Made by a program: the position numbers and the translations under genes
Part shown: piece after piece, positions 1 to 8,311 of the stretch
Layout of the letters: every line of letters begins with the position of its first letter
Numbering within the stretch: the stretch's first letter is position 1
The notes under the pieces: generated by a model
What the model saw: only the letters and a program-made list of their open reading frames with translations
Told to the model about the DNA's origin: nothing
Database searches by the model: none
Source of the DNA: Geodermatophilus bullaregiensis
GTDB taxonomy: Bacteria; Actinomycetota; Actinomycetes; Mycobacteriales; Geodermatophilaceae
Length of the DNA stretch: 64,000 nt
Assembly (NCBI RefSeq): GCF_016907675.1
Contig: NZ_JAFBCJ010000001.1
Span: 4,898,001-4,962,000, forward strand
Direction of reading: 5' to 3'

Positions 1-1720
1 GCAGGGCGACGTCGTCGGCCCGCTCGGGCGCCAACCGCGCCAGCAGCGCGTCACAGGTCTCCTCGGCGGTCCGCCCGGCGAGGTCGCCGGCCGCGGCGCG
101 CAGGCGGGCGAGCCCCTCGTCGAGGTCGGCGTCGCGCCGCTCCACCAGCCCGTCGGTGTAGAGGACGACGGTCGTGCCGGGTGGCAGCGTCTCGACGGCG
201 TCGCGCCGCGGCGTCCCCGGGTCGACGCCGAGCAGCAGGTCGGGACGGCGGTCGAGCAGCCGCGGCGGCCCGGTGGGCGGGACGACCAGCGGCGGCAGGT
301 GCCCGGCGCTGGACCAGGTCAGCGTCCGGGCGCCGGCCGGGGAGCCCTCCGGGGCAGGCGCCACGGTCGCGAGGACGGCGGTGACCAAGGTGGTCATCCC
401 CATCGCGGCGAGCGCGCCGTCGAGGACGCCGAGCACCTGGGAGGGCGGGCCCTCGACCGCGTGCGCGACGCCGCGCAGCACGTTGCGCAGCTGGCCCATG
501 ACCGCCGCGGCCATCCGGTCGTGGCCGGTGACGTCGCCGATGACGAGCGTGGTCCGCCCGCGGGAGGAGGCGAACGCGTCGTACCAGTCGCCCCCGACCT
601 CGGCCTCGCGGGCCGCCGGGCGGTAGCGGACGGCGATCTGCAGGCCGGGCGGACGCGGCGGCTCGGTGAGCATCGAGCGCTGCAGGCTCTCGGCCAGGCT
701 CCGGGTGGCCGAGGCCCGGCGCCGCTCCTCCTCGAGGCGGGTGACCCGGTCCAGCGCCTGGGCGGCCTGGGCGGCGAAGGCCTCCAGCACGCCGACGTCG
801 CCCTCGCCGAAGGACCGGGGCGCCGACCAGCCGAGGGTCAGCGAGCCCAGCGACCGGCTCCCGGTCCGCAGCGGCAGCGCCGCCCACGCCGCCAGGCCGG
901 GCGCCGGGGGCGGCTGCGCGCCGGCGTCCCCCACCAGCACCGCGCGGCCACGGGCGGCGACCGCCGCGGGGTGCTGGCCGTCGGCGGGGACGCTGCGGCC
1001 CACCGCCGCGCCGTCCTCGGTGAGGACGAGGTCGCCGGTGCGCGGCTCGGGCAGGGCGAGGGCGAGGGAGTCGGCGCGGAACGCGGCACGGCCGCGCTCG
1101 ACCAGGCGGGCGACCAGCTCGGCGCGGGTCTCGGCGGAGGCGAGCGCCGAGACCGTCGCGGCCAGCCCGGCCAGCGCCCGCGCCGTCCGCCGCTGCCGCT
1201 CGCCGAGCGCCCGGAGCTCGGCGTTGGCCTCCGCCAGCTCGCGGGTGCGGGACAGCAGGTCGGCCTCGACCTCGGCGGCCCGGCGCTGGCCGCGGTCGGC
1301 CTCGCCGCGCAGCTGCACGTAGTCGGTGATGTCGTCGGAGCGGTGCAGCAGGAGCACCACGCGGCCGGCGTCGTCGAGCACGGGGACGTTCACCGGACTC
1401 CAGTAGCGCTCGGCCCAGGTGCCGTCGCGCAGCGGGATGTCGTACTTCTGGATCGCCATCGTCACCGGCCGGCCGGTGTCCCGGGCGAGCTCGAGCGACG
1501 CCTCGAGGTTGCGCAGCCCGTCGGCGGACGGGTCGTCGGGCCGCATGGGGAAGACGTCGAAGAGGTGCCGGCCGACCGTGGCCTCCAGCGTGGTCGCGGT
1601 CGCCTCCAGCCGTGCCCGGTTCGCGTGCACGATCACCAGGTCGGGGGTCAGCAGCAGGAACGGGGCCGGGGCGACGTCGAAGACGCGCGCCCAGTCCGGA
1701 GCCGGCAGGTCCTGTTCCAC
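1..1720 (-). CDS. PAS-GAF-SpoIIE/PP2C serine phosphatase, 3' end cut by window edge
   Basis: Reading leftwards from a GTG at 1720 gives about 573 codons without a stop, so the C-terminus lies outside the window. The order is a PAS-like domain (about residues 10-110, beginning with the 'FDVAPAPFLLL' type motif), a coiled-coil linker (about 120-165), a GAF-like domain (about 170-320), and a SpoIIE/PP2C phosphatase domain (from about 340) with 'GGDWYDAF' and 'IGDVTGHD', the Asp-rich metal-binding motifs of the family. Such proteins dephosphorylate anti-anti-sigma factors in partner-switching (RsbU-like) pathways, with the sensor domains setting activity. No transmembrane segment is visible, so it is probably cytosolic. 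The GTG start is preceded by GAGGG and the gene diverges from icmF. Sensor input and the target STAS protein are unknown; a STAS protein occurs at 55222-55536 but linkage is speculative. Confidence 0.85.
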   Translation of the reverse strand, partial: MEQDLPAPDWARVFDVAPAPFLLLTPDLVIVHANRARLEATATTLEATVGRHLFDVFPMRPDDPSADGLRNLEASLELARDTGRPVTMAIQKYDIPLRDGTWAERYWSPVNVPVLDDAGRVVLLLHRSDDITDYVQLRGEADRGQRRAAEVEADLLSRTRELAEANAELRALGERQRRTARALAGLAATVSALASAETRAELVARLVERGRAAFRADSLALALPEPRTGDLVLTEDGAAVGRSVPADGQHPAAVAARGRAVLVGDAGAQPPPAPGLAAWAALPLRTGSRSLGSLTLGWSAPRSFGEGDVGVLEAFAAQAAQALDRVTRLEEERRRASATRSLAESLQRSMLTEPPRPPGLQIAVRYRPAAREAEVGGDWYDAFASSRGRTTLVIGDVTGHDRMAAAVMGQLRNVLRGVAHAVEGPPSQVLGVLDGALAAMGMTTLVTAVLATVAPAPEGSPAGARTLTWSSAGHLPPLVVPPTGPPRLLDRRPDLLLGVDPGTPRRDAVETLPPGTTVVLYTDGLVERRDADLDEGLARLRAAAGDLAGRTAEETCDALLARLAPERADDVAL

Positions 1721-1766
1721 CGACCCTCGGTGCCCACGCGCGCGGGACCGGACACGCCGGAGATAG

Positions 1767-1796
1767 TTGGACGTCCTAGTAGTTCGGGCCTACCGT
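1767..1796 (+). promoter_or_regulatory. Leaderless promoter of icmF
   Basis: A -35-like TTGGAC (1767-1772) is separated by 18 bp from a -10-like TACCGT (1791-1796). Only six bases lie between the -10 box and the ATG at 1803, so transcription should start at or next to the A of the start codon and give a leaderless mRNA. No Shine-Dalgarno sequence precedes the ATG, which agrees. The arrangement is common in actinobacteria; the assignment is from sequence pattern only. Confidence 0.6.
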
Positions 1797-1802
1797 GGGC
1801 GC

Positions 1803-4800
1803 ATGGCATCCGCGGAGCTGCACGTGCCCGTCCACCCCGTCCGGTTCGTCACCGCGGCGAGCCTCTTCGACGGCCACGACGCGGCGATCAACGTGATGCG
1901 GCGGCTGCTGCAGAGCCAGGGCGCGGAGGTGGTGCACCTCGGGCACGACCGCAGCGTCGACGCCGTCGTCCGGGCCGCGCTGGAGGAGGACGTGCAGGGG
2001 GTGGCGATCTCCTCCTACCAGGGCGGGCACGTCGAGTACTTCGGCTACCTGGTGGACCGGCTCCAGCAGGTCGGCGCCGGGCACGTGCGGGTGTTCGGCG
2101 GCGGCGGGGGCGTGATCGTGCCCGAGGAGATCGCCGCGCTGCGTGAGAGGGGCGTGCGCATCTTCAGCCCGGAGGACGGCGCCCGCCTCGGGCTGCCCGG
2201 GATGATCAACGAGCTCGTCCGCACCTGTGACGTCGACCTGGCGACCGAGCGCCCCGACGTCGACGCGCTGCTCACCGGCGACCCGCGCGCGCTGGCGCGG
2301 GCGATCACCGTGCTCGAGGCCGGCGCCGACGACGAGCTGGCCGCCCGCGTGCGCGAGGCCGCCGCCGCGCGCACCGTGCCGGTCCTCGGCATCACCGGCA
2401 CCGGCGGCTCGGGCAAGTCCTCGCTCACCGACGAGCTGCTGCGCCGGCTGCGCCGCGACCAGGAGGACAAGCTGCGGGTCGCGGTCGTCGCGATCGACCC
2501 CAGCCGCCGCCGCGGCGGCGGGGCGCTGCTGGGCGACCGCATCCGGATGAACGCGCTGGAGAGCGGCGAGGGCTCGCACACCTTCTTCCGGTCGATGGCC
2601 ACCCGCACCGCCGGGGCGCAGGTGCCCGAGCACCTCGACGACGTGCTGGCCGCGGTGCGGGCCGCCGGCTTCGACCTGGTGGTCGTGGAGACGCCGGGCA
2701 TCGGGCAGGGCGACGCGGCGATCGTGCCGTTCAGCGACGTCTCGCTCTACGTCATGACGCCGGAGTTCGGCGCCGCGTCGCAGCTCGAGAAGATCGACAT
2801 GCTCGACCTCGCCGACGTGGTCGCGATCAACAAGTTCGAGCGGCGCGGCGCCGAGGACGCCCGCCGCGACGTCGCCCGGCAGATGGTCCGCAACCGCGAG
2901 GCGTTCGGGCAGCCGTGGGAGTCGATGCCGGTGTTCGGCACCAGCGCCGCCCGGTTCGACGACGACGGCGTCACCGCGCTCTACCAGCACCTGCTCGGCC
3001 TGCTGACCGGGAAGGGGCTGCCGGCCGGGGCCGGCGTGCTGCCGCGGGTCGACGTGCGCGCCTCGACCGGGCTGACCAGCGTCGTCCCGTCGTCGCGGGC
3101 GCGGTACCTGGCCGACGTCGCCGACGCCGTCCGCGCCCACCACCGGGTGACCGAGGAGCAGGCCGCGCTCGTCCGGCGCCGCCAGCACCTGACCACCGCG
3201 GCCGAGGTGCTGGACGGGGACGCGGCCGACGCGGCGCGGGCGGCCGCCGGGGCCGCCGACTCCGGGCTGCTGCCCGAGGTGCGCTCGCTGCTGGAGGAGT
3301 GGCCGGCGCGGGTGGAGCAGTACTCCGGCGACGAGTACGTCTACACGGTGCGCGGCAGGGAGGTCCGCACGCCGCTGAAGCGCCAGACGCTCAGCGGCAC
3401 GGAGGTGCCGCGGGTGGCGCTGCCCCGCACGCAGGACGAGGCCGAGCTGCTGCGCTTCCTGCGCCGGGAGAACCTGCCGGGCGCGTTCCCGTACACGGCC
3501 GGCGTCTTCCCGTTCAAGCGGGCCGGCGAGGCGCCGGCGCGGATGTTCGCCGGCGAGGGCGACGCGTTCCGCACCAACCGGCGGTTCCGGGTGCTGTCGG
3601 CGGGCAACGAGGCGACCCGGCTGTCGACGGCGTTCGACTCGGTGACCCTCTACGGCCGCGACCCCGACCCGCGGCCCGACGTCTACGGCAAGGTCGGCAC
3701 CTCGGGCGTCTCGATCGCCACGCTCGACGACATGCGGGTGCTCTACGACGGCTTCGACCTGTGCTCCCCGACGACGTCGGTGTCGATGACCATCAACGGG
3801 CCGGCGCCGGCGATCCTCGCCATGTTCATGAACACCGCGATCGAGCAGCGGCTGGACGCCTTCCGCGCCGACGAGGGCCGCGAGCCCGACGAGGCCGAGG
3901 CCGAGGAGATCCGCGCCTGGGTGCTGTCGACCGTCCGCGGCACGGTGCAGGCCGACATCCTCAAGGAGGACCAGGGCCAGAACACCTGCATCTTCTCCAC
4001 GGAGTTCGCGCTGCGGTGCATGGCCGACATCCAGGAGTGGTTCATCGAGCACCGGGTGCGCAACTTCTACTCGGTGTCGATCTCCGGCTACCACATCGCC
4101 GAGGCGGGGGCGAACCCCATCAGCCAGCTGGCGTTCACGCTGGCCAACGGGTTCACCTACGTCGAGGCCTACCTGGCCCGCGGCATGGCGATCGACGACT
4201 TCGCGCCCAACCTGAGCTTCTTCTTCTCCAACGGCATGGACGCCGAGTACACCGTCATCGGCCGGGTGGCCCGCCGGATCTGGGCGGTGGCGATGCGCGA
4301 CCGCTACGGCGCGAACCCGCGCTCGCAGCAGCTGAAGTACCACGTGCAGACGTCGGGCCGGTCGCTGCACGCGCAGGAGATGGACTTCAACGACATCCGC
4401 ACCACCCTGCAGGCGCTGTGCGCGATCTACGACAACGCCAACAGCCTGCACACCAACGCCTACGACGAGGCGGTCACGACGCCGTCGGAGCACTCGGTGC
4501 GCCGGGCGCTGGCCATCCAGATGATCATCGACAGGGAGTGGGGGCTGGCCGGCAACGAGAACCCGCTGCAGGGCTCGGCCGTCGTCGACGAGCTCACCGA
4601 CCTGGTCGAGGAGGCGGTGCTGGCCGAGTTCGACCGGATCGCCGAGCGCGGCGGCGTGCTGGGCGCGATGGAGACCGGCTACCAGCGCGGCAAGATCCAG
4701 GACGAGTCGATGCTCTACGAGCACCGCAAGCACGACGGCTCGCTGCCCATCGTCGGCGTCAACACCTTCCTCGACCCACACCGCGACGAGGCCCCGCCGA

Positions 4801-5039
4801 GGACGGTGGAGCTGGCCCGCGCCACCGAGGCGGAGAAGCGGTCGCAGCTGCAGCGGCTGGCCGACTTCCAGGCGCGGCACGCCGACGAGGCCCCGGCCGC
4901 GCTGGCCCGGCTGCAGGAGGCGGCGACGTCGGGCGGCAACGTGTTCGCCGCGCTGATGGACGCCGTCCGCTCGTGCTCGCTCGGCCAGATCTCCGACGCG
5001 TTCTTCGAGGTGGGCGGCCAGTACCGCCGCAACGTGTGA
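1803..5039 (+). CDS. icmF: Fused isobutyryl-CoA mutase IcmF (B12-dependent)
   Basis: This 1078-residue protein fuses, in order, a cobalamin-binding domain (about 12-140, with 'DGHDAA' at 23-28 supplying the axial His25), a MeaB-type G-protein chaperone (P-loop 'GGSGKS' at 201-206 and 'NKFE' near 342), and the acyl-CoA mutase TIM barrel (from about 540). It should interconvert isobutyryl-CoA and n-butyryl-CoA (members of the family also act on pivalyl-CoA) using adenosylcobalamin, linking valine and branched-chain carbon to central metabolism. 'FPFKR' (569-573) and 'GQNTC' (725-729) match IcmF rather than methylmalonyl-CoA mutase, where Tyr and Arg occupy the substrate-discriminating places. 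The ATG at 1803 is preferred to an upstream TTG at 1767 because the latter lies in the promoter. A stop-proximal hairpin repeat follows directly. Confidence 0.95.
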   Translation: MASAELHVPVHPVRFVTAASLFDGHDAAINVMRRLLQSQGAEVVHLGHDRSVDAVVRAALEEDVQGVAISSYQGGHVEYFGYLVDRLQQVGAGHVRVFGGGGGVIVPEEIAALRERGVRIFSPEDGARLGLPGMINELVRTCDVDLATERPDVDALLTGDPRALARAITVLEAGADDELAARVREAAAARTVPVLGITGTGGSGKSSLTDELLRRLRRDQEDKLRVAVVAIDPSRRRGGGALLGDRIRMNALESGEGSHTFFRSMATRTAGAQVPEHLDDVLAAVRAAGFDLVVVETPGIGQGDAAIVPFSDVSLYVMTPEFGAASQLEKIDMLDLADVVAINKFERRGAEDARRDVARQMVRNREAFGQPWESMPVFGTSAARFDDDGVTALYQHLLGLLTGKGLPAGAGVLPRVDVRASTGLTSVVPSSRARYLADVADAVRAHHRVTEEQAALVRRRQHLTTAAEVLDGDAADAARAAAGAADSGLLPEVRSLLEEWPARVEQYSGDEYVYTVRGREVRTPLKRQTLSGTEVPRVALPRTQDEAELLRFLRRENLPGAFPYTAGVFPFKRAGEAPARMFAGEGDAFRTNRRFRVLSAGNEATRLSTAFDSVTLYGRDPDPRPDVYGKVGTSGVSIATLDDMRVLYDGFDLCSPTTSVSMTINGPAPAILAMFMNTAIEQRLDAFRADEGREPDEAEAEEIRAWVLSTVRGTVQADILKEDQGQNTCIFSTEFALRCMADIQEWFIEHRVRNFYSVSISGYHIAEAGANPISQLAFTLANGFTYVEAYLARGMAIDDFAPNLSFFFSNGMDAEYTVIGRVARRIWAVAMRDRYGANPRSQQLKYHVQTSGRSLHAQEMDFNDIRTTLQALCAIYDNANSLHTNAYDEAVTTPSEHSVRRALAIQMIIDREWGLAGNENPLQGSAVVDELTDLVEEAVLAEFDRIAERGGVLGAMETGYQRGKIQDESMLYEHRKHDGSLPIVGVNTFLDPHRDEAPPRTVELARATEAEKRSQLQRLADFQARHADEAPAALARLQEAATSGGNVFAALMDAVRSCSLGQISDAFFEVGGQYRRNV

Positions 5040-5863
5040 AGGACCCCGCTGCCCCCCACCACCCGCTCCGCTCGCGGCGGGGCCCTGCAGCGGGGCCGTT
5101 CCGGCACGTCACCACAGACGACCTGGGGACGCCGGTCGAGCTCCCGCGGCCGCCGCGGCGGGTGGTGTCGCTGGTCCCGTCGCTCACCGAGGCGCTGGCG
5201 GTCACCGTGCCCGACCGGCTGGTGGGCGCCACCGACTGGTGCACCTCCCCGGCCGGCCTCGACGTGGCCCGGGTGCGGGGGACGAAGAACCCCGACCGTG
5301 CGGCGATCGCGGCGCTGGCGCCGGACCTCGTCGTCTGCAACCGGGAGGAGAACCGGCGGCTGGACGTCGACCGGCTGCGCGCGGCGGGCGTGCCGGTCTG
5401 GGTCACGGTGATCGAGACGGTGGACGAGGCGCTGGCCTCGTTGCGCCGGCTGTTCGGCGAGGTGCTCGACGCGGGGGAGCCGGGCTGGCTGACGGCGGCG
5501 GCTCGCGAGTGGGCGCGTCCGGTGCCGGCGCCGCCGATGCGCTGCGCCGTACCGATCTGGCGGGACCCGTGGATGGTGGTCGGCCCGCGCACCTTCACCG
5601 GCGACGTGCTGGCCCGGCTCGGGCTGGTCAACGTCTTCGCCGCGGGGGAGGACCGCTACCCGCACGTGGCGGTCGACGACGTCCTGGCCGCGGCACCCGA
5701 CGTCGTGCTGCTGCCCGACGAGCCCTACCGGTTCACCGCCGCCGACGGCCCCGAGGCGTTCCCCGGCGTCCGGTCGGTGCTGGTGTCCGGCCGGGCGCTG
5801 ACCTGGTACGGCCCCTCGCTGGCCACCGCCCGCGCCGACCTGCTGGCTGCCCTCGGCCGCTGA
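5036..5863 (+). CDS. Cobalamin/metal-binding BtuF-like protein (start uncertain)
   Basis: The conserved body begins 'TDDLGTPVELP' followed by 'RVVSLVPSLTEAL', the N-terminus of helical-backbone periplasmic binding proteins of the BtuF/FecB class, and continues to a C-terminal lobe ending near 'YGPSLATARADLL'. No signal peptide or lipobox is evident, so it may be cytosolic. The neighbouring IcmF needs B12, which fits a cobalamin-linked role, but binding is inferred. The only canonical in-frame start upstream of the conserved segment is GTG 5036, overlapping the icmF stop as GTGA. That start would translate straight through the hairpin repeat 5040-5097. The next GTG (5162) would remove conserved residues. 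A non-canonical start near 5105-5125 is possible. Confidence 0.75.
   Translation: MKDPAAPHHPLRSRRGPAAGPFRHVTTDDLGTPVELPRPPRRVVSLVPSLTEALAVTVPDRLVGATDWCTSPAGLDVARVRGTKNPDRAAIAALAPDLVVCNREENRRLDVDRLRAAGVPVWVTVIETVDEALASLRRLFGEVLDAGEPGWLTAAAREWARPVPAPPMRCAVPIWRDPWMVVGPRTFTGDVLARLGLVNVFAAGEDRYPHVAVDDVLAAAPDVVLLPDEPYRFTAADGPEAFPGVRSVLVSGRALTWYGPSLATARADLLAALGR
5040..5097 (+). repeat. Stop-proximal hairpin repeat, unit 1
   Basis: This unit starts right after the icmF TGA. Outer arms GGACCCCGCTGC (5041-5052) and GCAGCGGGGCC (5087-5097) pair, and the interior holds a C-run, CCACCCGC and GCTCGCGGCGGGG. The same architecture with other arm sequences occurs after stop codons at 34204 and, on the minus strand, at 31683. 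It is probably a transcription-termination or 3'-end element. It has no T-tract. Confidence 0.7.
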
Positions 5864-5912
5864 CCGCGGCGCCCCGCGCCGACGACGTTCGCCGAGGGCG
5901 CGTTCCGGGAAC

Positions 5913-5937
5913 CGGTGTGCGCCCCCAGCGCACACCG
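5913..5937. terminator. Hairpin between convergent genes
   Basis: A perfect 10-bp inverted repeat, CGGTGTGCGC (5913-5922) and GCGCACACCG (5928-5937), with a 5-base loop lies between the stop of the BtuF-like gene (5863) and the stop of the convergent gene at 5954. It probably serves as a bidirectional terminator. No U-tract is present. Confidence 0.6.
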
Positions 5938-5953
5938 TCGGCGTGGCCCGGTC

Positions 5954-6394
5954 CTACCGGACCCGGCGGTAGGTGAGCGCGAGGTCGTCCTCCCAGGTGG
6001 TCCCGTCGCGGGAGAGCCGGCCGCGGACCGTGATCGTGTCGCCGTCGTCGCCGAACGTGCCGGTGGACCGCTGGGAGAAGCCGGGGTCGTCGCGCCAGGT
6101 CCGCCACTCGCCCGGGCCCGCGCTCACCGAGTACAGCCGGTGGACGCCGCGGGAGTCGTAGTAGTGCATCGACAGCCGTTCGTCGACGACGCCGATGACG
6201 GCGAGCGCGTCGGGGACCTCGGGGTGCTCGGAGTGCGAGCGCCAGACGAGGAAGTGCTCGCCCTCCAGCCACGCGAACACGGCCCGCCCGCGGATCGCCT
6301 CACCGGGCAGCAGGGGGTGCGTGCCCTCCGTCGTCCACTCGCCCGTGAGCGCCCGCAGGTGCTGCAGCTGGGCCGCCGGTGTCCCGTCCATCAC
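5954..6394 (-). CDS. Small lipocalin-like DUF1579-type protein
   Basis: The protein has 146 residues, beginning with two possible starts, GTG 6394 and ATG 6391. It contains 'LRALTGEWTTEGTHP' near the N-terminus and alternating beta strands through 'DGDTITVRGRL' and 'WEDDLALTYRRV', typical of the DUF1579/lipocalin-like actinobacterial proteins that form a small beta barrel. No catalytic residues or signal peptide can be identified, so ligand and role are unknown. The GTG overlaps the stop of the upstream 69-codon gene, which indicates co-translation. The family identification is from general resemblance. Confidence 0.7.
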   Translation of the reverse strand: MMDGTPAAQLQHLRALTGEWTTEGTHPLLPGEAIRGRAVFAWLEGEHFLVWRSHSEHPEVPDALAVIGVVDERLSMHYYDSRGVHRLYSVSAGPGEWRTWRDDPGFSQRSTGTFGDDGDTITVRGRLSRDGTTWEDDLALTYRRVR

Positions 6395-6600
6395 GCCTCC
6401 TGCACCCTCGCCCGAGGGGTGGACGTCCCGGCGGGCCCGCGGTCGTCCGCGCCCGCTCGGCGTCCCGGCTGCACGCCCGCGAGGAAGCTCTCGACGATCG
6501 CCGTCCAGCGCGCGCGGGCCTCGTCGTCCGCCTCGGGGGGCGGCACGCCGATTTGCGTCGCCACGAGCGACGCCGGTCCGATGCGCGAGTCGGTCGCCAT
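6391..6600 (-). CDS. Small unknown protein, 69 aa
   Basis: The ATG at 6600 with AGGA upstream opens a 69-residue frame ending in a TGA that overlaps the GTG start of the DUF1579-like gene. The first part, 'VATQIGVPPPEADDEAR', continues into a helical 'RWTAIVESFLAGV' stretch; the tail is Arg/Gly/Pro rich and looks disordered. I do not recognise the family. The coupling to the following gene and the acceptable ribosome-binding site are the reasons for listing it. It could be a chance frame in GC-rich DNA. Confidence 0.4.
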   Translation of the reverse strand: MATDSRIGPASLVATQIGVPPPEADDEARARWTAIVESFLAGVQPGRRAGADDRGPAGTSTPRARVQEA

Positions 6601-6829
6601 GCCCGGGGATCCTGCTGCACCTCGGGCGCGGGGTCGAGGACGTGCCCGCGCCCCGGCGGACAGCGCGGACAGCGCGGACGAGGTGTCACTCCAGGTGCAC
6701 ATCCCGTCACGATTCGAGAACGACCGGTCCGTCGGCGTCGTCTGCGGTGCGCGGCCCGACACGATCCCCGGCCACGGAGGCGCCCGCCCGGACCGCCCGG
6801 GAGCGCCGTCGCCTCCGCGGGGGAGCGGC

Positions 6830-8200
6830 ATGCGCAGTCAGGTGACCCGACGTCAGGTGCTCCTGGCGGCTCTCGGCACGGGCGCGGCCCTCGCGCTGCC
6901 GCGGACGGCGGCCGCGGCGCCGGTGGGCGTCCCCGCTCCCGGCGGTGTGACCGTGGCGGGGCACGCCGCCGACGAGGCGCTCAGGTGGCTGCAGACCACC
7001 TACGACCTGGTGCTCGGGGAGAACCTCAGCCCCCCGGCCGCCGCCCGCGTCTACGCCCACACGGCGATCGCGATGTACGAGGCCGCCGTCCGGGGGATGC
7101 CTGCGCACCGGTCACTGGGCGGTCAGCTGCGGGACCTCACCGTGCCGCCACCGCGCCCCCTCGCCGCGCTGCTGGACTGGCCGGCCGCGGTGGTCTCGTC
7201 GGCGGCGGCCGTGCTCCGTCAGGTGCTGCCCTCCGCCGGCGACGGCACGCGGGGACGGTTGGACGCGGCCGAGGCCGGCGCGCTGGCCCGGCGTCGGGCC
7301 GCGGGGGTGTCCGAGCGGGCCCTGCAGGCCTCCGTGGCACACGGCAGGTCCGTGGCGGCACACCTCGCTCCGTGGACCGCCGCCGACGGGCACGTCGGGA
7401 CCGTCGGCCGGCCGTACGCGCCGCCCGCGACCGAGCAGTGGCACTGGGTCTCCACGCCGCCCAACCACCGGCCGGCCATCGAGCCGTACTGGTCCGAGGT
7501 GCGTCCGATGGTGCTCACCAGCGCCGACGAGGTCGAGTCGGAGCCGCCGCTGCCGTTCTCGACCGTGCCGGGCTCGGCGTTCCACCGGCAGGCGGTGGCC
7601 GTCCACCGGCGGTCGGTCGAGAACACCGACGAGCACCGGGCGATCGCCCGGTTTTGGACGGACAACCCGGGGTCGTCCACCCCGCCGTCCGGCACGCCGA
7701 CGGGTCTGCCGTCGGGCCACTGGATGCTCATCGCCACCCAGGCGCTCGCACTGCGCGGAGCGCGGCTGGACGTCGCTCTGGACACGCTCGCCGTCACCGG
7801 GATCGCGCTGCACGAGGCGTTCCTCAACTGCTGGACCTGGAAGTACCGGTGGAACCTGCTCCGGCCGGTCACCTACATCGACCGGCACGTCGAGGAGGGC
7901 TGGCTCCCCTACGTCAACAGCCCGCAGTTCCCGGAGCACACCTCCGGGCACAGCGTCGCGTCACCCGCGGCCGCCGCGGTGCTCACCGACCGGCTGGGCA
8001 CCTTCTCCTTCACCGACCGCTCGCACGACGCGCGCGGGCACGCGCCGCGCACCTTCGCCTCGTTCCACGACGCCGCCCGCGAGGCCGCGCAGTCCCGGCT
8101 CTACGGCGGCATCCACTTCCCGCACGCCATCGAGGCGGGCCTCACCCAGGGCCAGCAGGTCGGCGCACTGGTCCTGCAGCGGGTGCGCACCCACCGCTGA
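6830..8200 (+). CDS. Tat-exported vanadium haloperoxidase/PAP2-type protein
   Basis: The protein has 456 residues with a Tat signal (TRRQVLLAA at 6-14, hydrophobic core, cleavage near 'TAAAAPVG'). The mature part is the all-helical vanadium-dependent haloperoxidase/acid-phosphatase-like fold: 'YAHTAIAMYEAA' early, 'ALHEAFLNCWTWKYRWNLLRPVTY' in the middle, 'FPEHTSGHS' near residue 370 and 'GGIHFPHAIEAG' near 425, the latter two resembling the vanadate/phosphate-binding Ser-Gly-His and His motifs. It probably acts outside the membrane on an oxidised halide or a phosphate ester; which one cannot be told. GGGAG lies a few bases before the ATG. Confidence 0.85.
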   Translation: MRSQVTRRQVLLAALGTGAALALPRTAAAAPVGVPAPGGVTVAGHAADEALRWLQTTYDLVLGENLSPPAAARVYAHTAIAMYEAAVRGMPAHRSLGGQLRDLTVPPPRPLAALLDWPAAVVSSAAAVLRQVLPSAGDGTRGRLDAAEAGALARRRAAGVSERALQASVAHGRSVAAHLAPWTAADGHVGTVGRPYAPPATEQWHWVSTPPNHRPAIEPYWSEVRPMVLTSADEVESEPPLPFSTVPGSAFHRQAVAVHRRSVENTDEHRAIARFWTDNPGSSTPPSGTPTGLPSGHWMLIATQALALRGARLDVALDTLAVTGIALHEAFLNCWTWKYRWNLLRPVTYIDRHVEEGWLPYVNSPQFPEHTSGHSVASPAAAAVLTDRLGTFSFTDRSHDARGHAPRTFASFHDAAREAAQSRLYGGIHFPHAIEAGLTQGQQVGALVLQRVRTHR

Positions 8201-8311
8201 GCCCCGCCTTCGCGACCCGGGGCGCCCGCCGGGCGTCCCGCCCTCCTCGCACGGCCCGGCCGTGCGCCACCGAGAGAAGGTCCCGGGTCCACCTCCACCC
8301 CGCGCCGTCTG

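Noticed and set aside
299..2146. Long plus-strand open frame opposite the phosphatase gene
   Set aside because: It reads as Arg/Gly/Pro-rich low-complexity sequence and overlaps clear conserved domains on the other strand, as expected for antisense frames in very GC-rich DNA.
1776..4880. 1034-codon minus-strand frame opposite icmF
   Set aside because: No conserved motif; composition (His, Arg, Gly, Val) is the mirror of the icmF codons.
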